Below, one piece after another: positions 18,185 through 27,328 of a DNA stretch of 38,732 nt. How positions within the stretch are numbered: position 1 is the stretch's first letter; each line of letters starts with the position of its first letter. The notes beneath the pieces are model-generated. The model saw nothing but the letters and a program-made list of their open reading frames with translations. It made no database searches and had not been told where the DNA came from. Source of the DNA: CAYOLL01 sp964404765 [NCBI: uncultured Gemmatimonadota bacterium] (GTDB taxonomy: Bacteria; 4572-55); contig CAYOLL010000048.1 in NCBI GenBank assembly GCA_964404765.1, positions 1 through 38,732 on the forward strand, written 5' to 3'. The translations under genes were made by a program, and so were the position numbers.

Positions 18185-18865
18185 ATGTCTGTCCACATGA
18201 TTCGCGAAATTGAAAATCTTAAAAAACGTATTTTGGGCCAAGCCGCTTTGGTTGAAGAGCGCGTAGAAAAAGCGGTTAAAGCATTGCTTTACCGGGACGA
18301 AAAAATGGCGCGCGATGTGGTCGAAGGTGATCCGGAAATTGATCGGCTGGAAGTCGAATTGGAAGAAGAGTGCTTGAAAATTTTAGCGCTATATCAACCG
18401 GTCGCTTCAGATTTACGGTTTATTGTGGCGGTGCTTAAAATCAACAGCGACCTGGAGCGAATTGGCGATTTGGCGGTAAATACCGCTGAAAAAGTGATTG
18501 CCTTGCAAAAATTTGAAACCGAGCAGGAAATTCCCATTGATTTCTCAGTCATGGCAAATAAGGCCAAGCACATGCTGCGTAATTGCTTGGATGCGCTGAT
18601 TAACTATAATACTCAGGAAGCCTATCAGGTCTGCATAGCAGACGATGAGGTTGACCAATTGCATCGTGAAACATACAATATTGTCGAGCAAAATATCTTA
18701 AAGAACCCCCGTAACACCGGTTTTTTAAACCATCTGCTGGGCATTTCTCGCAACTTTGAGCGTATCGCCGATCATGCTACCAACATCGCCGAAGATGTCA
18801 TCTACTTAACTAATGGTGAAATTATTCGCCACCGGGTGCGTGAGTGGCAGGCCAAAGTGCTATAA
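18185..18865 (+). CDS. phoU: Phosphate uptake regulator PhoU
   Basis: A 226-residue all-helical protein with two repeated three-helix bundles that bind metal clusters. Each half carries the family motif: LERIGDLAVNTAE (first) and FERIADHATNIAEDV (second), followed by the usual ending YLTNGEIIRHR. PhoU links the Pst transporter to the PhoR sensor kinase and represses the phosphate regulon when phosphate is plentiful. An AAAAGGAAAA site lies before the ATG. It is the last gene of the locus; neither phoB nor phoR is in the window. Confidence 0.95.
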   Translation: MSVHMIREIENLKKRILGQAALVEERVEKAVKALLYRDEKMARDVVEGDPEIDRLEVELEEECLKILALYQPVASDLRFIVAVLKINSDLERIGDLAVNTAEKVIALQKFETEQEIPIDFSVMANKAKHMLRNCLDALINYNTQEAYQVCIADDEVDQLHRETYNIVEQNILKNPRNTGFLNHLLGISRNFERIADHATNIAEDVIYLTNGEIIRHRVREWQAKVL

Positions 18866-18870
18866 AAAAT

Positions 18871-18923
18871 GCCATGTTTGGATATTGGAGGAGTTTCTTC
18901 CAAATCCAAACATGGCCTTTTTT
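18871..18923. terminator. Strong terminator between phoU and the convergent gene
   Basis: GCCATGTTTGGAT (18871-18883) pairs perfectly with ATCCAAACATGGC (18904-18916), with further pairing inside the loop, followed by six T; an A run on the left side lets it work in both directions. It ends the pst transcript 5 bases after phoU and can also serve the minus-strand gene at 18945. Confidence 0.9.
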
Positions 18924-18944
18924 GATTCCAAACCGATTCCAAAC

Positions 18945-19649
18945 CTACGGCAGCACATCCTGAGAATGGGTGTAGGTTTCGATGCCCAATTTGGCTGCAA
19001 CCGGTTTGGCGCGCTCGTCAATCATCGGCGATATGGCCAGGATTCGGTTAACCGGGCGGCCGTGATGCTTTTCGTAAAAGCGGGCTTTTCGCTCCAATAC
19101 GTAGACATCACTTTTGTCAACCGCGGATTTAATCTCGCAAACGATGGTTTCTCCGTTCCGAATAATGATATCAATTTCAACTTGATCGGGTTTTCCGAAC
19201 ACTTCGCCGGCATGATCGAACTCGTTTAAATTGAGGACTTGCACTCCGAAAGACATCTCCAGAATCGCCCTCAGACCGTTGCGGAAAGCCTGCTCGGAAT
19301 AAATACCCCAGCGCGCTCCAAGCGCCCCGATGCTATGATCGTGCCGGGTCTTGGCTTCTTCACGAATCGCCTTCATTTCGGCAAACATTTGATGAAGCGT
19401 CTTTTCGTTCTCGTCCCATCTGCGCGAATTTTCTTCCCATTTGCGGGTATTCTCGTCCCATTTGCGGGCACTTTCTTCCCGATCACGGCGAAGTTCGTCC
19501 AGAATGCGGTCGAAACGGTCGTCGGTCTGCCGTCTGTCCGAAAAACGGCCAGCGGCCAAATCAATTATCATTTGTCGGACTTCAGCGTCCGTTTCCAGAA
19601 TAATCGGCAATTCCGTCAGAATAATATGCTTAATTTCCTGTTTCGTCAT
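18945..19649 (-). CDS. DUF3782-type protein with PD-(D/E)XK nuclease-like C-terminus
   Basis: A 234-residue soluble protein. The N-terminal ~115 residues are charged and helical, with three or four tandem copies of a heptad-like RKWDENTRKWEEN unit (about 62-83) that predicts a coiled coil. The C-terminal half holds the PD-(D/E)XK-type core: EVDI-like VEIDIIIRNG, then the ExK motif in VCEIKSAV, then a helix rich in R/K. This layout is that of the DUF3782 family, common in cyanobacteria and FCB bacteria; its biological role is not established. GGAGA lies 7 bases before the ATG. It runs head-on against phoU and is followed on the same strand by nothing else. Confidence 0.75.
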   Translation of the reverse strand: MTKQEIKHIILTELPIILETDAEVRQMIIDLAAGRFSDRRQTDDRFDRILDELRRDREESARKWDENTRKWEENSRRWDENEKTLHQMFAEMKAIREEAKTRHDHSIGALGARWGIYSEQAFRNGLRAILEMSFGVQVLNLNEFDHAGEVFGKPDQVEIDIIIRNGETIVCEIKSAVDKSDVYVLERKARFYEKHHGRPVNRILAISPMIDERAKPVAAKLGIETYTHSQDVLP

Positions 19650-19663
19650 AATCTATCTCCGTG

Positions 19664-20959
19664 TTACGGGTAAATCTTATATAACATCCGCGGAAAAGCA
19701 ATGGTTTCGCGGACATGCTCAATGCCGCACATCCAGGCGACCGTCCGCTCGACACCCAGACCAAAACCGGCATGAGGCACAGACCCGAATCGTCGCAAAT
19801 CAACATACCATTGAAAGGCTTCTTCGGGCAGATTATGCTCTTTAAGCCGCTGTCGCAACAGGTTAATATCCGAAATACGTTCGCCGCCGCCAATGATTTC
19901 GCCATAGCCTTCGGGCGCTAAAAAGTCCGTGCTCAAACAATATTGCGGCTCTTGCGCATCCGGCTCCATGTAAAATGCTTTAATCGCAGTTGGAAAGTGG
20001 TGCACAACCGTCGGGCTGCTGTTTAAGTTGGACAAAATCGTCTCATCTTCAGCGCCAAAGTCGTTGCCTTCTGAAAAATTAACCCCATTCTCTTTCAGGA
20101 TTGCCACTGCATCTTTGTAATGGATGCGCGGGAATGGCCGCTTGACGGCTTCCAGCTTGGAAGTATCGCGCTCCAGCAGACTCAGTTCATATTTATTGCG
20201 GGTCAGCACTTGTTCAATGATATACATAATCAAGCCTTCGCCATGCTGAATTGCATCGTCCAGATGGGCATAAGCCATTTCCGGCTCGACCATCCAAAAC
20301 TCACGTAAATGACGGCGGGTCTTGGAGCGTTCGGCGCGGAAGGTCGGACCAAAACAGTAGGTATTGCCAAAAGCCATAATGGTTGCTTCGTTATAAAGCT
20401 GACCGCTTTGGGTCAAAAAAGCCTTATTATAATCGTCATAGTCTGTCTCAAATAAGGTGGTTGTGCCTTCACAGGCGTTCGGAGTAAAAATAGGCGTATC
20501 CACCAGCATAAAACCGTTATTGTCAAAGTAATCACGGATCGCCTTGACGATCGTTGCCCGCACCCGCAATACCGCCCATTGCAGCTTGGAGCGCAGCCAC
20601 AAATGCCGATTTTCCATCAAAAACTCGGTGCCGTGCTCTTTGGGCGCGATCGGATAGGGCTCGGCCTTTTGCACAATCTCAATCCCGGTCATATCCAATT
20701 CATAGCCAATCGGCGAGCGCTCGTCTTTTTTGACTTTGCCGGTAACGATAATGGACGATTCCTGCGGCAAATGTTTGATTTCGGTAAACAGCTCCTCCGG
20801 AAAGTTAGGCTTAAACATAACTGCCTGAATAATACCCGTGCCGTCGCGTAGCTGTAAAAAGTGCAGCTTGCCCGATGATCGTAAGTTGTATAGCCAGCCT
20901 TGAATTTTAACTTCCTGCCCATCAAACTGAGCAATATTTTGAATGCGTGCAATGTCCAT
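19664..20959 (-). CDS. asnS: Asparagine--tRNA ligase
   Basis: A 431-residue class II aminoacyl-tRNA synthetase that charges tRNA-Asn. The N-terminal OB-fold anticodon-binding domain covers about 1-105 ([24 protein letters not shown]). Motif 2 is [21 protein letters not shown], with the asparagine-type spacing, and motif 3 is [20 protein letters not shown]. The MVEPEMA text favours AsnS over AspS. Length fits the compact AsnS type. A GGAGG site sits 4 bases before the ATG. The upstream Uma2-type gene ends 12 bases before it, so the two may be co-transcribed. Confidence 0.96.
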   Translation of the reverse strand: MDIARIQNIAQFDGQEVKIQGWLYNLRSSGKLHFLQLRDGTGIIQAVMFKPNFPEELFTEIKHLPQESSIIVTGKVKKDERSPIGYELDMTGIEIVQKAEPYPIAPKEHGTEFLMENRHLWLRSKLQWAVLRVRATIVKAIRDYFDNNGFMLVDTPIFTPNACEGTTTLFETDYDDYNKAFLTQSGQLYNEATIMAFGNTYCFGPTFRAERSKTRRHLREFWMVEPEMAYAHLDDAIQHGEGLIMYIIEQVLTRNKYELSLLERDTSKLEAVKRPFPRIHYKDAVAILKENGVNFSEGNDFGAEDETILSNLNSSPTVVHHFPTAIKAFYMEPDAQEPQYCLSTDFLAPEGYGEIIGGGERISDINLLRQRLKEHNLPEEAFQWYVDLRRFGSVPHAGFGLGVERTVAWMCGIEHVRETIAFPRMLYKIYP

Positions 20960-20971
20960 AAATCCTCCGTT

Positions 20972-21583
20972 TTAGCGTAGAATATCCGATTTGGATACGT
21001 TTTCAGAATCGTTTTCTAACCAGGTTATTTTATCGTAAATTTCAGCAACAGCCAGATCGCACTCCAGATCATCGAGATGAAGCGCATCTTCCATACTTTT
21101 AAAAACAGTCATGATCCATTTGCCCTGATCCTTGTAGAAATGCTCCACAAAGACCCGCTCCTGATCAATCAAGATGTAATGGCGAAACGATGACAGACTG
21201 CGATAAAACTCGAATTTTTTGCCGCGATCATAGCCGGCAGTTGACTCGGATAAGACCTCGACGATCAAAATCGGATTGGTAATAACGTCCGGTTCCGGGC
21301 CGTCGTAATCCAGCTTACCGCAGACAAGCGAGACATCGGGGTAAGTATAAAGCTCGTAGTCCTCAATATAAATTTTTTGATCGCTATTAAAGACCAGGCA
21401 CGGCTTTTTTTTAAGCTTTTGACGCAATTCACCGGTCACGTTAGCCGCAATTGCATTATGGCGTTTGGACCCACCGGCCATAGCGAACAGCTCCCCGTCA
21501 TAGTACTCGCTTTTGTAATCAGCCAGGCGCTCTATGGCCAGATATTCTTCAGGCGTAATATATTTTTCAGCCGGTAAGGCCAT
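20972..21583 (-). CDS. Uma2-family (DUF820) putative endonuclease
   Basis: A 203-residue member of the Uma2/DUF820 family, a PD-(D/E)XK-fold group that is greatly expanded in cyanobacteria and FCB bacteria; the true function is unknown. The family text is clear: ITPEEYLAIERLADYKSEYYDGELFAMAGGS, then YPDVSLVCG with the catalytic aspartate, NPILIVEVLSEST with the glutamate, GYDRGKKFEFYRSL, and RHYILIDQ. I chose ATG 21583 because GGAG lies 5 bases upstream of it; the ATG at 21595 would swallow that site. It lies directly upstream of asnS on the same strand. Confidence 0.85.
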   Translation of the reverse strand: MALPAEKYITPEEYLAIERLADYKSEYYDGELFAMAGGSKRHNAIAANVTGELRQKLKKKPCLVFNSDQKIYIEDYELYTYPDVSLVCGKLDYDGPEPDVITNPILIVEVLSESTAGYDRGKKFEFYRSLSSFRHYILIDQERVFVEHFYKDQGKWIMTVFKSMEDALHLDDLECDLAVAEIYDKITWLENDSENVSKSDILR

Positions 21584-21603
21584 TTTTAGCTCCATTCAAA
21601 ACC

Positions 21604-21668
21604 GGAGTCGCAAACTTCAGTTTGCAAGTAATCGTGCAATTTACGCGCAAATTGAAGTTTGCTACTCC
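21604..21668. repeat. GCAAACTTCAGTTTGC inverted-repeat element
   Basis: GGAGTCGCAAACTTCAGTTT onward (21604-21625) is inverted against the sequence at 21647-21668 (GCAAATTGAAGTTTGC then TACTCC). Each arm is itself a palindrome, the same two-palindrome design as the other families in this window. No second copy is in the window. Confidence 0.65.
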
Positions 21669-21780
21669 ATTAATTCCACAATAGTCGTAAGTGTTGCTAA
21701 CAATATAGATTTCCATAGCGTACTAAGCAATTCTTTTGTAACCTGTACGGGTAAGAAAATCATAGCCATGAAGAGGAACG

Positions 21781-22926
21781 ATGTCACGCTTAACTGCTAT
21801 TTTAACCGCGCTTGTGCTGCTCGCTTGTCCGGTCGGGCTGTGTGCCCAGGGCGTGCAGATTCGCGGCTATCTAAAAGAATTGCCGGCTGTTGCCCCCAAC
21901 GACACCTGGCAGGATATCACTCTGGATAATCTGCTGCATCAGCGCACAAATCTTACAGCATTTTTGACGCCGGAATGGACGGCTGCCCTTGAATTGCGCA
22001 CCCGCCTTTTTGTCGGTGAAACTGTGCGAGACACACCAAACTTTGCCGATCTGATGAAATATGGCGACGATTGGGTTGATTTATCGGTGTCGGCCCATGA
22101 GCGGGCTTTTCTTCTGCAAATGATAGTCGATCGGTTATGGCTGGATTATGAGCGGGACCGTTGGCAAATCCGGCTAGGCCGGCAACGCATTAATTGGGGA
22201 ATGAATCTCGTTTGGAATCCGCATGACATATTCAATACATACTCGTTTTTTGATTTTGATTATGAGGAGCGTCCGGGCGCGGACGGGATTCGGGCGCAGT
22301 TTTATGTCGGTCCCACGTCCAAGATTGAAGCGGCGCTTAAATTGGCGCGCAATCCCGATGATATCGTCGCCGCCGGGCTGTGGCGCTTTAATCGCTACGG
22401 CTATGACTTTCAGTTGATCGGTGGGCGTTATGCCGGACGGCAGGTAGTTCTGGGCGGCGGTTGGGCCGGGCAAATCGGCGGTGGCGGATTTCGCGGCGAG
22501 GCCTGTTATTATGCGCCAATTCGCAACGATGACGGCGAGCCTTATTGGGTGGCGGCGATTTCCGCCGATTACACGTTGGCTAATTCGCTTTATTTTCATG
22601 CGGAAGGCTTGTATAATCAGCACGGCGCGACCGGAAAAGCCCGCGTAAACACCATATCGCAAGCGCCGCCGGCCAACCAACTTTCGGCGGCCCGCCACTC
22701 CGTTTTCAGTGAAGTCGGTTATCAACTGAGTCCGTTGCTGCGCGGCACATTAGCCGGGATTTTTAACCCCCACGACCGGTCCGGCTTTCTTGGCCCGTCA
22801 TTGGCCTGGTCAATGAAAACGAATTGGGATCTGCTGTTGTTAGCGCAAGTCTATCAAGGTCGGAAAGGCACGGAATTTGGCGACCTTGGCCGGCTGCTTT
22901 TTATTCGCCTAAAATGGTCTTTTTAG
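21781..22926 (+). CDS. Outer-membrane beta-barrel protein, function unknown
   Basis: A 381-residue secreted protein. A signal peptide ends near residue 22 (VGLCAQG). The rest reads as amphipathic strands with short turns and ends in an aromatic residue (LKWSF), as barrels do. A distinctive segment at about 117-165 (WQIRLGRQRINWGMNLVWNP, then DIFNTYSFFDFDYEERPGADG) recalls DUF1302-like and alginate-export-like barrels. Its ligand is unknown. A GAGGAACG site precedes the ATG. It stands alone between the divergent Uma2/asnS pair and a DinB-like gene 145 bases downstream; the intervening sequence holds no terminator I can see. Confidence 0.7.
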   Translation: MSRLTAILTALVLLACPVGLCAQGVQIRGYLKELPAVAPNDTWQDITLDNLLHQRTNLTAFLTPEWTAALELRTRLFVGETVRDTPNFADLMKYGDDWVDLSVSAHERAFLLQMIVDRLWLDYERDRWQIRLGRQRINWGMNLVWNPHDIFNTYSFFDFDYEERPGADGIRAQFYVGPTSKIEAALKLARNPDDIVAAGLWRFNRYGYDFQLIGGRYAGRQVVLGGGWAGQIGGGGFRGEACYYAPIRNDDGEPYWVAAISADYTLANSLYFHAEGLYNQHGATGKARVNTISQAPPANQLSAARHSVFSEVGYQLSPLLRGTLAGIFNPHDRSGFLGPSLAWSMKTNWDLLLLAQVYQGRKGTEFGDLGRLLFIRLKWSF

Positions 22927-23071
22927 GCTAAACTGCGAGTGCTTTTGAAGGCTTTTTCGCGACCACAGTTAAAAGAAGATTGACAATTAAACGCTTTGGG
23001 GCTAACTTTCGGCGCATTATCCAACGTATTTTTGCCTAAAGACGTTAGCTTGAAACGCATCGGGAGGAGTT

Positions 23072-23590
23072 ATGGAAGAGCCTCGTTATAAGGTTGGCCA
23101 ATTGCCGGGATTTTCGCCGCTCATTAGCCATCTTATTTCAATGATGACCTACACCCGCCAAACCACTCTTCAAGCGGTAAATAATCTTTCGATGGCGCAA
23201 TTGGATCATCTTCATGACGAGCGCAGTAATTCCATCGGGGCGTTGCTGGCGCATATTGCCGCGGTTGAAAAATTCTACCAGGTCTATACGTTTGAAGGTC
23301 GTGATTTAAACGCAGCAGAAACCGCCAGGTGGGGCACCGCTTTAGAGTTGGGCGCGGCTGGACGCGCGGTCATCAAAGGGCGGCCGTTGGCGGATTATAT
23401 TGAGGATTTGCAAGTCATACGGGAAAAGACGCTAATAGAACTGGCGGCACGCGACGAGGCGTGGCTGCTACAAGAATGTATGTGGGGAAAAGCCACAGCC
23501 AATCACTATTTTTTGTGGTTTCATGTCTTTGAGGATGAACTCAGTCATCGCGGTCAAATTCGTTGGCTGCGCCAGCGGCTGTTGCCATAA
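23072..23590 (+). CDS. DinB-family metal-binding protein
   Basis: A 172-residue soluble protein of the DinB/DUF664 four-helix-bundle family. The three histidine ligands are in place: H61 in LLAHIAAVE, and H150 and H158 in WFHVFEDELSHRGQIRWLRQR, the family hallmark. Some relatives transfer bacillithiol, mycothiol or glutathione; here the substrate is unknown. A GGGAGG site precedes the ATG. The gene is 22 bases upstream of tatD in the same orientation and probably starts a three-gene operon with tatD and the DUF374 gene. Confidence 0.85.
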   Translation: MEEPRYKVGQLPGFSPLISHLISMMTYTRQTTLQAVNNLSMAQLDHLHDERSNSIGALLAHIAAVEKFYQVYTFEGRDLNAAETARWGTALELGAAGRAVIKGRPLADYIEDLQVIREKTLIELAARDEAWLLQECMWGKATANHYFLWFHVFEDELSHRGQIRWLRQRLLP

Positions 23591-23612
23591 CCATTAAACT
23601 TTCCGAGTCAAT

Positions 23613-24377
23613 ATGCTCATCGATACCCACACTCATATCAACAAAGATCAGTTTGCCGATGACCGCGAGCAGGCCATCCAACGCGCGCACGAGGCCGGAA
23701 TTGCCTGGTTTGTCGAAATCGGCATTGACCTGGCGGATAGCGAGGCCGTTTTGCAGTTGGCCGACAAACACGCAGGCATTTATTGCGCCATCGGTGTTCA
23801 TCCGCATGACGCTAAATCCTGGACAGCCGAGCACTATGCTCGTTTGAAAGAGTTGGCCAAGCATCCCAAAGTCGTAGCAATCGGCGAAATGGGTCTGGAT
23901 TATCACTACGATTTTTCGCCGCGCGAGGTTCAGGCGCAGGTTTTTCGGGCGCAAATCAATCTGGCGCAAGAGTTGAATTTGCCGATCATTATACATGATC
24001 GCGACGCCCATGAAGACGTCATGCAAATTTTGACCGAGCAGGATGCGCGCAACGTCCTTTTGCACTGCTTTTCCGGCGATCTGCGCATGGCCGAATGGGG
24101 CCTGGCTCGCGGGTACACGATTGCCTTTGGCGGCTCGCTGACGTTTAAAAAGAGCGACCGACCCGACATTCTGGTCAAGATGCCGTTAGATCGGGTTGTG
24201 CTGGAGACCGACTGCCCGTATTTGGCGCCCGTCCCTTTTCGCGGCAAACGTAACGAGCCTGCTTATGTCGCGCATGTCGCCCAAAAAATGGCCGAAGTCT
24301 GCCACCGTCCTCTGGACGAAATCGCCAAAATAACCACTGACAATGCCCATCGTTTCTACCGTCTGGGCTCTTCATAG
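23613..24377 (+). CDS. tatD: TatD-family metal-dependent DNase
   Basis: A 254-residue TIM-barrel hydrolase of the TatD family, which has metal-dependent 3'-5' exonuclease or deoxyribonuclease activity in the cytoplasm. Metal ligands are visible: DTHTHIN near the N-terminus, the glutamate in AIGEMGLDYHYD, HDRDAHED, LHCFSGD, and the aspartate in VLETDCPYLAPVPFRGKRNEP. Length and motifs are typical. The upstream ribosome-binding site is weak, and translation may be coupled to the DinB-like gene ending 22 bases earlier. The next gene starts 6 bases after its stop. Confidence 0.93.
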   Translation: MLIDTHTHINKDQFADDREQAIQRAHEAGIAWFVEIGIDLADSEAVLQLADKHAGIYCAIGVHPHDAKSWTAEHYARLKELAKHPKVVAIGEMGLDYHYDFSPREVQAQVFRAQINLAQELNLPIIIHDRDAHEDVMQILTEQDARNVLLHCFSGDLRMAEWGLARGYTIAFGGSLTFKKSDRPDILVKMPLDRVVLETDCPYLAPVPFRGKRNEPAYVAHVAQKMAEVCHRPLDEIAKITTDNAHRFYRLGSS

Positions 24378-24383
24378 CAATTT

Positions 24384-25109
24384 ATGTCCAAAGCACCCGT
24401 CATACAGCCATTAAAGTTAAAATGGCGCGATCGTATTTTGCTGAAGTCGGTCGAATTCCTTGGCCCGCTTCTGATTCGTGCGTGGGGCGCAACCTGGCGC
24501 GTGAATTGGCTTAATAAAGAGCTTGAGCAGGAATTACGACAAAAATATGGCGCAGTTATTTTCGCCTTTTGGCATAACCAGATGCTGGTTGGCGCGTACA
24601 CTTTTCGACAAAGCCGCGCTCGCATTCTCATCAGCCAGAGCAAAGACGGCGAATTCATTGCGCGCACCGTGGCCGGGCTAGGCTTTGTGCCCGTGCGCGG
24701 ATCGACCACCCGCGGCGGCGTGGCCGCGCTGAAGGCGCTGGTGACAGAAGGCAAAGCCGGACACGACTTGTCCATTTCACCCGACGGCCCGCGCGGTCCG
24801 CGTCATTGTGCGCAGATCGGCGTAGTGCTGCTGGCGCGTCTGACCGGGTTGCCGATTTTGCCGATCGGCTTTCAAGCCGCCCGCAGAAAAGAGCTGAACA
24901 GTTGGGATCGTTTCTGCTTGCCCTATCCGGGCAGCCGGATTGTCGCCTTGTATGGCGAACCTATCTTTGTCTCGCCGGAAACAACCGGCCCGGAGCTGGA
25001 AGCCAAACGTCTGGTCGTCGAGAATGCCCTGCGGGAGGCACAGTTGCAGGCCGATCAATTGGCTACCGGCCAGCCGGTTCTTTCCACAATATCGAAACCT
25101 GTCAATTGA
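24384..25109 (+). CDS. DUF374 lysophospholipid acyltransferase-like protein
   Basis: A 241-residue protein of the DUF374 branch of the PlsC-type acyltransferases, which act on lipids at the inner membrane. The family has FWHNQMLVG (the HxxxxD-like site), ISQSKDGEFIA, GFVPVRGSTTRGGVAALK, and SPDGPRGPRH, then a hydrophobic LPILPIGFQA strand. The acceptor is not known; relatives in Gram-negative bacteria are linked to lipid A or Kdo lipid assembly, which is only a suggestion here. It starts 6 bases after tatD, so is surely in the same transcript. Confidence 0.85.
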   Translation: MSKAPVIQPLKLKWRDRILLKSVEFLGPLLIRAWGATWRVNWLNKELEQELRQKYGAVIFAFWHNQMLVGAYTFRQSRARILISQSKDGEFIARTVAGLGFVPVRGSTTRGGVAALKALVTEGKAGHDLSISPDGPRGPRHCAQIGVVLLARLTGLPILPIGFQAARRKELNSWDRFCLPYPGSRIVALYGEPIFVSPETTGPELEAKRLVVENALREAQLQADQLATGQPVLSTISKPVN

Positions 25110-25385
25110 TCTACACTTCCCCCCAAAGTCCGGATGTCGTAGTATTAGGGCTAAAGTAGGGAGTTGTTATTGCAACCTGTCCGGCATTCAATTACGGCTC
25201 GATTTCCGGTTAGCTTTGCCATTGACAATTTTGGTTAAAGTCCATATTTTAGAATGTTTTTGGGCATAATTGATCGCTAAAAACAATGAGTCCCCAATCC
25301 GCAGTCTGTAGGTTACTCAACGGCTACGACTGCCTAAAAGCCTACAGTCTATCAACCTGTTTTAATCCTTTTAAGCGAGGTTTCT

Positions 25386-26882
25386 GTGGAAGATTTATCG
25401 CAACATGCCAAGCGGCGTCTGGAAGAGTTGGACACGTTGAAGCAGCAGGGTATCAATCCTTATCCATACCGCTTTGAAACAACACATAACAGCGGCCAAA
25501 TCATCGCCCACTTTGAAACGCTGTCAACGCTGTCAACGCCGCTCGGCTTTGCGGGTCGGATTATGTCCGCACGAGATATGGGTAAAAGCACATTTATTCA
25601 TCTTCAGGATCGGGTCGGCAAGCTGCAAATCTACATCCGCAAAGATGCTGTGGGTGATACAGCCTATGAAGCTGTCAAATTGCTGGATCTTGGTGATCTG
25701 ATTGGTGTTAACGGTTGTGTCTTTAAAACCAAAACCGGCGAAGTGACAATAAAAGTTGATCGTTATGAGCTCCTGGCTAAGTCCTTGCGTCCCTTGCCCG
25801 TTGTTAAGGAAACAACCGATGAGCAGGGCAACAAAATCCTGCACGATCAATTTGCCGATAAAGAACAGCGCTATCGTCAACGTTACTTGGATTTGGTGGT
25901 CAATCCGGATGTGCGCGACGTGTTTGTCAAGCGGGCGCAAATTATTCGCGAAGTTCGGACATTTTTGGATGGGCGAGGCTTTTTGGAAGTCGAAACGCCG
26001 GTGTTGCAGCCGTTGTATGGCGGCGCGGCGGCCCGACCGTTTACGACCCATCATAATGCCATGGATATGAAGCTTTATTTGCGGATTGCCGATGAGCTTT
26101 ACCTCAAAAGATTGATTGTGGGCGGGTTTGAGCGCGTCTACGAGATTGCCAAAGATTTTCGTAATGAGGGTATGGATCGCAATCATAATCCGGAATTTAC
26201 TATGCTGGAGTTTTATCAGGCTTACGCCGATTATACCGATATGATGACCGTTGTCGAGCAGTTGATTGCCGATGTCGCCCGGCAGGTGAACGGTTCGTTA
26301 AAAGTCGCCTTTAAGGATAAGGAGATCGACCTGACGCCGCCGTGGCCGCGTTTGCCGTTGCTGCAAGCCGTGACTGATTACGCCGGCGTCGATGTGGCCG
26401 GCAAAAGCGAGGACGAAATTCGCGCCATTTGCAAGCAAAAGCATGTTGAAACCGATGTCAATATGGGCGCTGGTAAAATGATTGACGAATTATTCAAAAA
26501 GTTTGTGGAGCCGCATCTGCTGCAGCCCGTGTTTATCACCGACCATCCGCTGGAGTTGTCGCCGCTGGCCAAAGTTCATCGCGCCGATCCGCGTCTGACC
26601 GAGCGCTTTGAGTTGTTCATCGCCTTCAGCGAAATGAGTAACGCCTTTTCCGAATTAAACGATCCGCTCGATCAACGCCGGCGCTTTGAGGCCCAAATGA
26701 CACTAAAAGCGCGTGGCGATGACGAAGCGCAGATGCTGGACGAAGATTTTCTGCGCGCCCTGGAATACGGCATGCCGCCCACCGGCGGTGTCGGCATCGG
26801 CATTGACCGGCTGGTAATGCTTTTGACCGGTCAAACGTCCATCCGCGATGTTATTCTGTTTCCGCAGATGCGCCCGGAATAA
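25386..26882 (+). CDS. lysS: Lysine--tRNA ligase, class II
   Basis: A 498-residue class II LysS. OB-fold anticodon-binding domain at about 50-150 (GFAGRIMSARDMGKSTFIHL), motif 1 around FLEVETPVLQPLYGGAAARPF, motif 2 FRNEGMDRNHNPEFTMLEFY, and motif 3 GIGIDRLVMLLTGQTSIRDV, ending LFPQMRPE as in almost all LysS. The start is GTG at 25386, with GAGG 6 bases before; no upstream ATG in frame fits the family N-terminus (EDLSQHAKRRLEELDTLK). A 276-base spacer with no recognised signal separates it from the acyltransferase gene. Confidence 0.96.
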   Translation: MEDLSQHAKRRLEELDTLKQQGINPYPYRFETTHNSGQIIAHFETLSTLSTPLGFAGRIMSARDMGKSTFIHLQDRVGKLQIYIRKDAVGDTAYEAVKLLDLGDLIGVNGCVFKTKTGEVTIKVDRYELLAKSLRPLPVVKETTDEQGNKILHDQFADKEQRYRQRYLDLVVNPDVRDVFVKRAQIIREVRTFLDGRGFLEVETPVLQPLYGGAAARPFTTHHNAMDMKLYLRIADELYLKRLIVGGFERVYEIAKDFRNEGMDRNHNPEFTMLEFYQAYADYTDMMTVVEQLIADVARQVNGSLKVAFKDKEIDLTPPWPRLPLLQAVTDYAGVDVAGKSEDEIRAICKQKHVETDVNMGAGKMIDELFKKFVEPHLLQPVFITDHPLELSPLAKVHRADPRLTERFELFIAFSEMSNAFSELNDPLDQRRRFEAQMTLKARGDDEAQMLDEDFLRALEYGMPPTGGVGIGIDRLVMLLTGQTSIRDVILFPQMRPE

Positions 26883-26914
26883 CGGGCTTAATCTTAACCA
26901 AAAGGTTCTACAAA

Positions 26915-27259
26915 ATGAGCAATGCACTGCGCTTCAAAAACTTTGAACGGACGCCGGAGGCTGATGTTGATATTACCGTTATTGAAACCCCGGAAGGTTT
27001 GATTGTCAAAATTCAGGGCAGAATGGATATGGAATCACCGGCGAAACTATTGGGCGATTACGTGCAAAATCTGCACGATATGATTTTGCAAAAAGGCATT
27101 AAGACTGTGGAATTGGACTTTCGCGACTTGAAATATATGAATTCTGCCGCAATAAGTTTTTTAACAACCAACTGGTTTCGTAAAGTTAAGCAGGAAAATT
27201 CCTATGAATTTCTTATTACATTTCCAAGTCGATATGGTGGACTTTTAAAATTGTTTTGA
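26915..27259 (+). CDS. STAS-like/Slr1659-type small regulator
   Basis: A 114-residue soluble protein. The text VIETPEGLIVKIQGRMDME, then VELDFRDLKYMNSAAISFL, matches the Slr1659/STAS-like fold, a relative of anti-sigma-factor antagonists; the asparagine-serine (NS) pair stands where STAS proteins carry their phosphorylated serine. Relatives are usually around 115-125 residues with a final W/Q-containing helix; here the last ~10 residues (RYGGLLKLF) do not match, so the C-terminus may be altered by a late frameshift. An AAAAGG site precedes the ATG. Its partner kinase or phosphatase is not in the window. Confidence 0.6.
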   Translation: MSNALRFKNFERTPEADVDITVIETPEGLIVKIQGRMDMESPAKLLGDYVQNLHDMILQKGIKTVELDFRDLKYMNSAAISFLTTNWFRKVKQENSYEFLITFPSRYGGLLKLF

Positions 27260-27328
27260 AATAACGAACTAAATCAAATGCTGATCGTGGTATTGGTAGC
27301 TTGCTTTCTAACCAGGGGAGATGAAACG

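Noticed and set aside
22174-22725. 183-residue antisense ORF opposite the barrel protein at 21781
   Set aside because: Basic, low-information translation with no domain; the sense frame has a signal peptide and an aromatic C-terminus.
25533-26186. 217-residue antisense ORF within lysS
   Set aside because: The sense strand encodes the canonical LysS domain text across this whole span.
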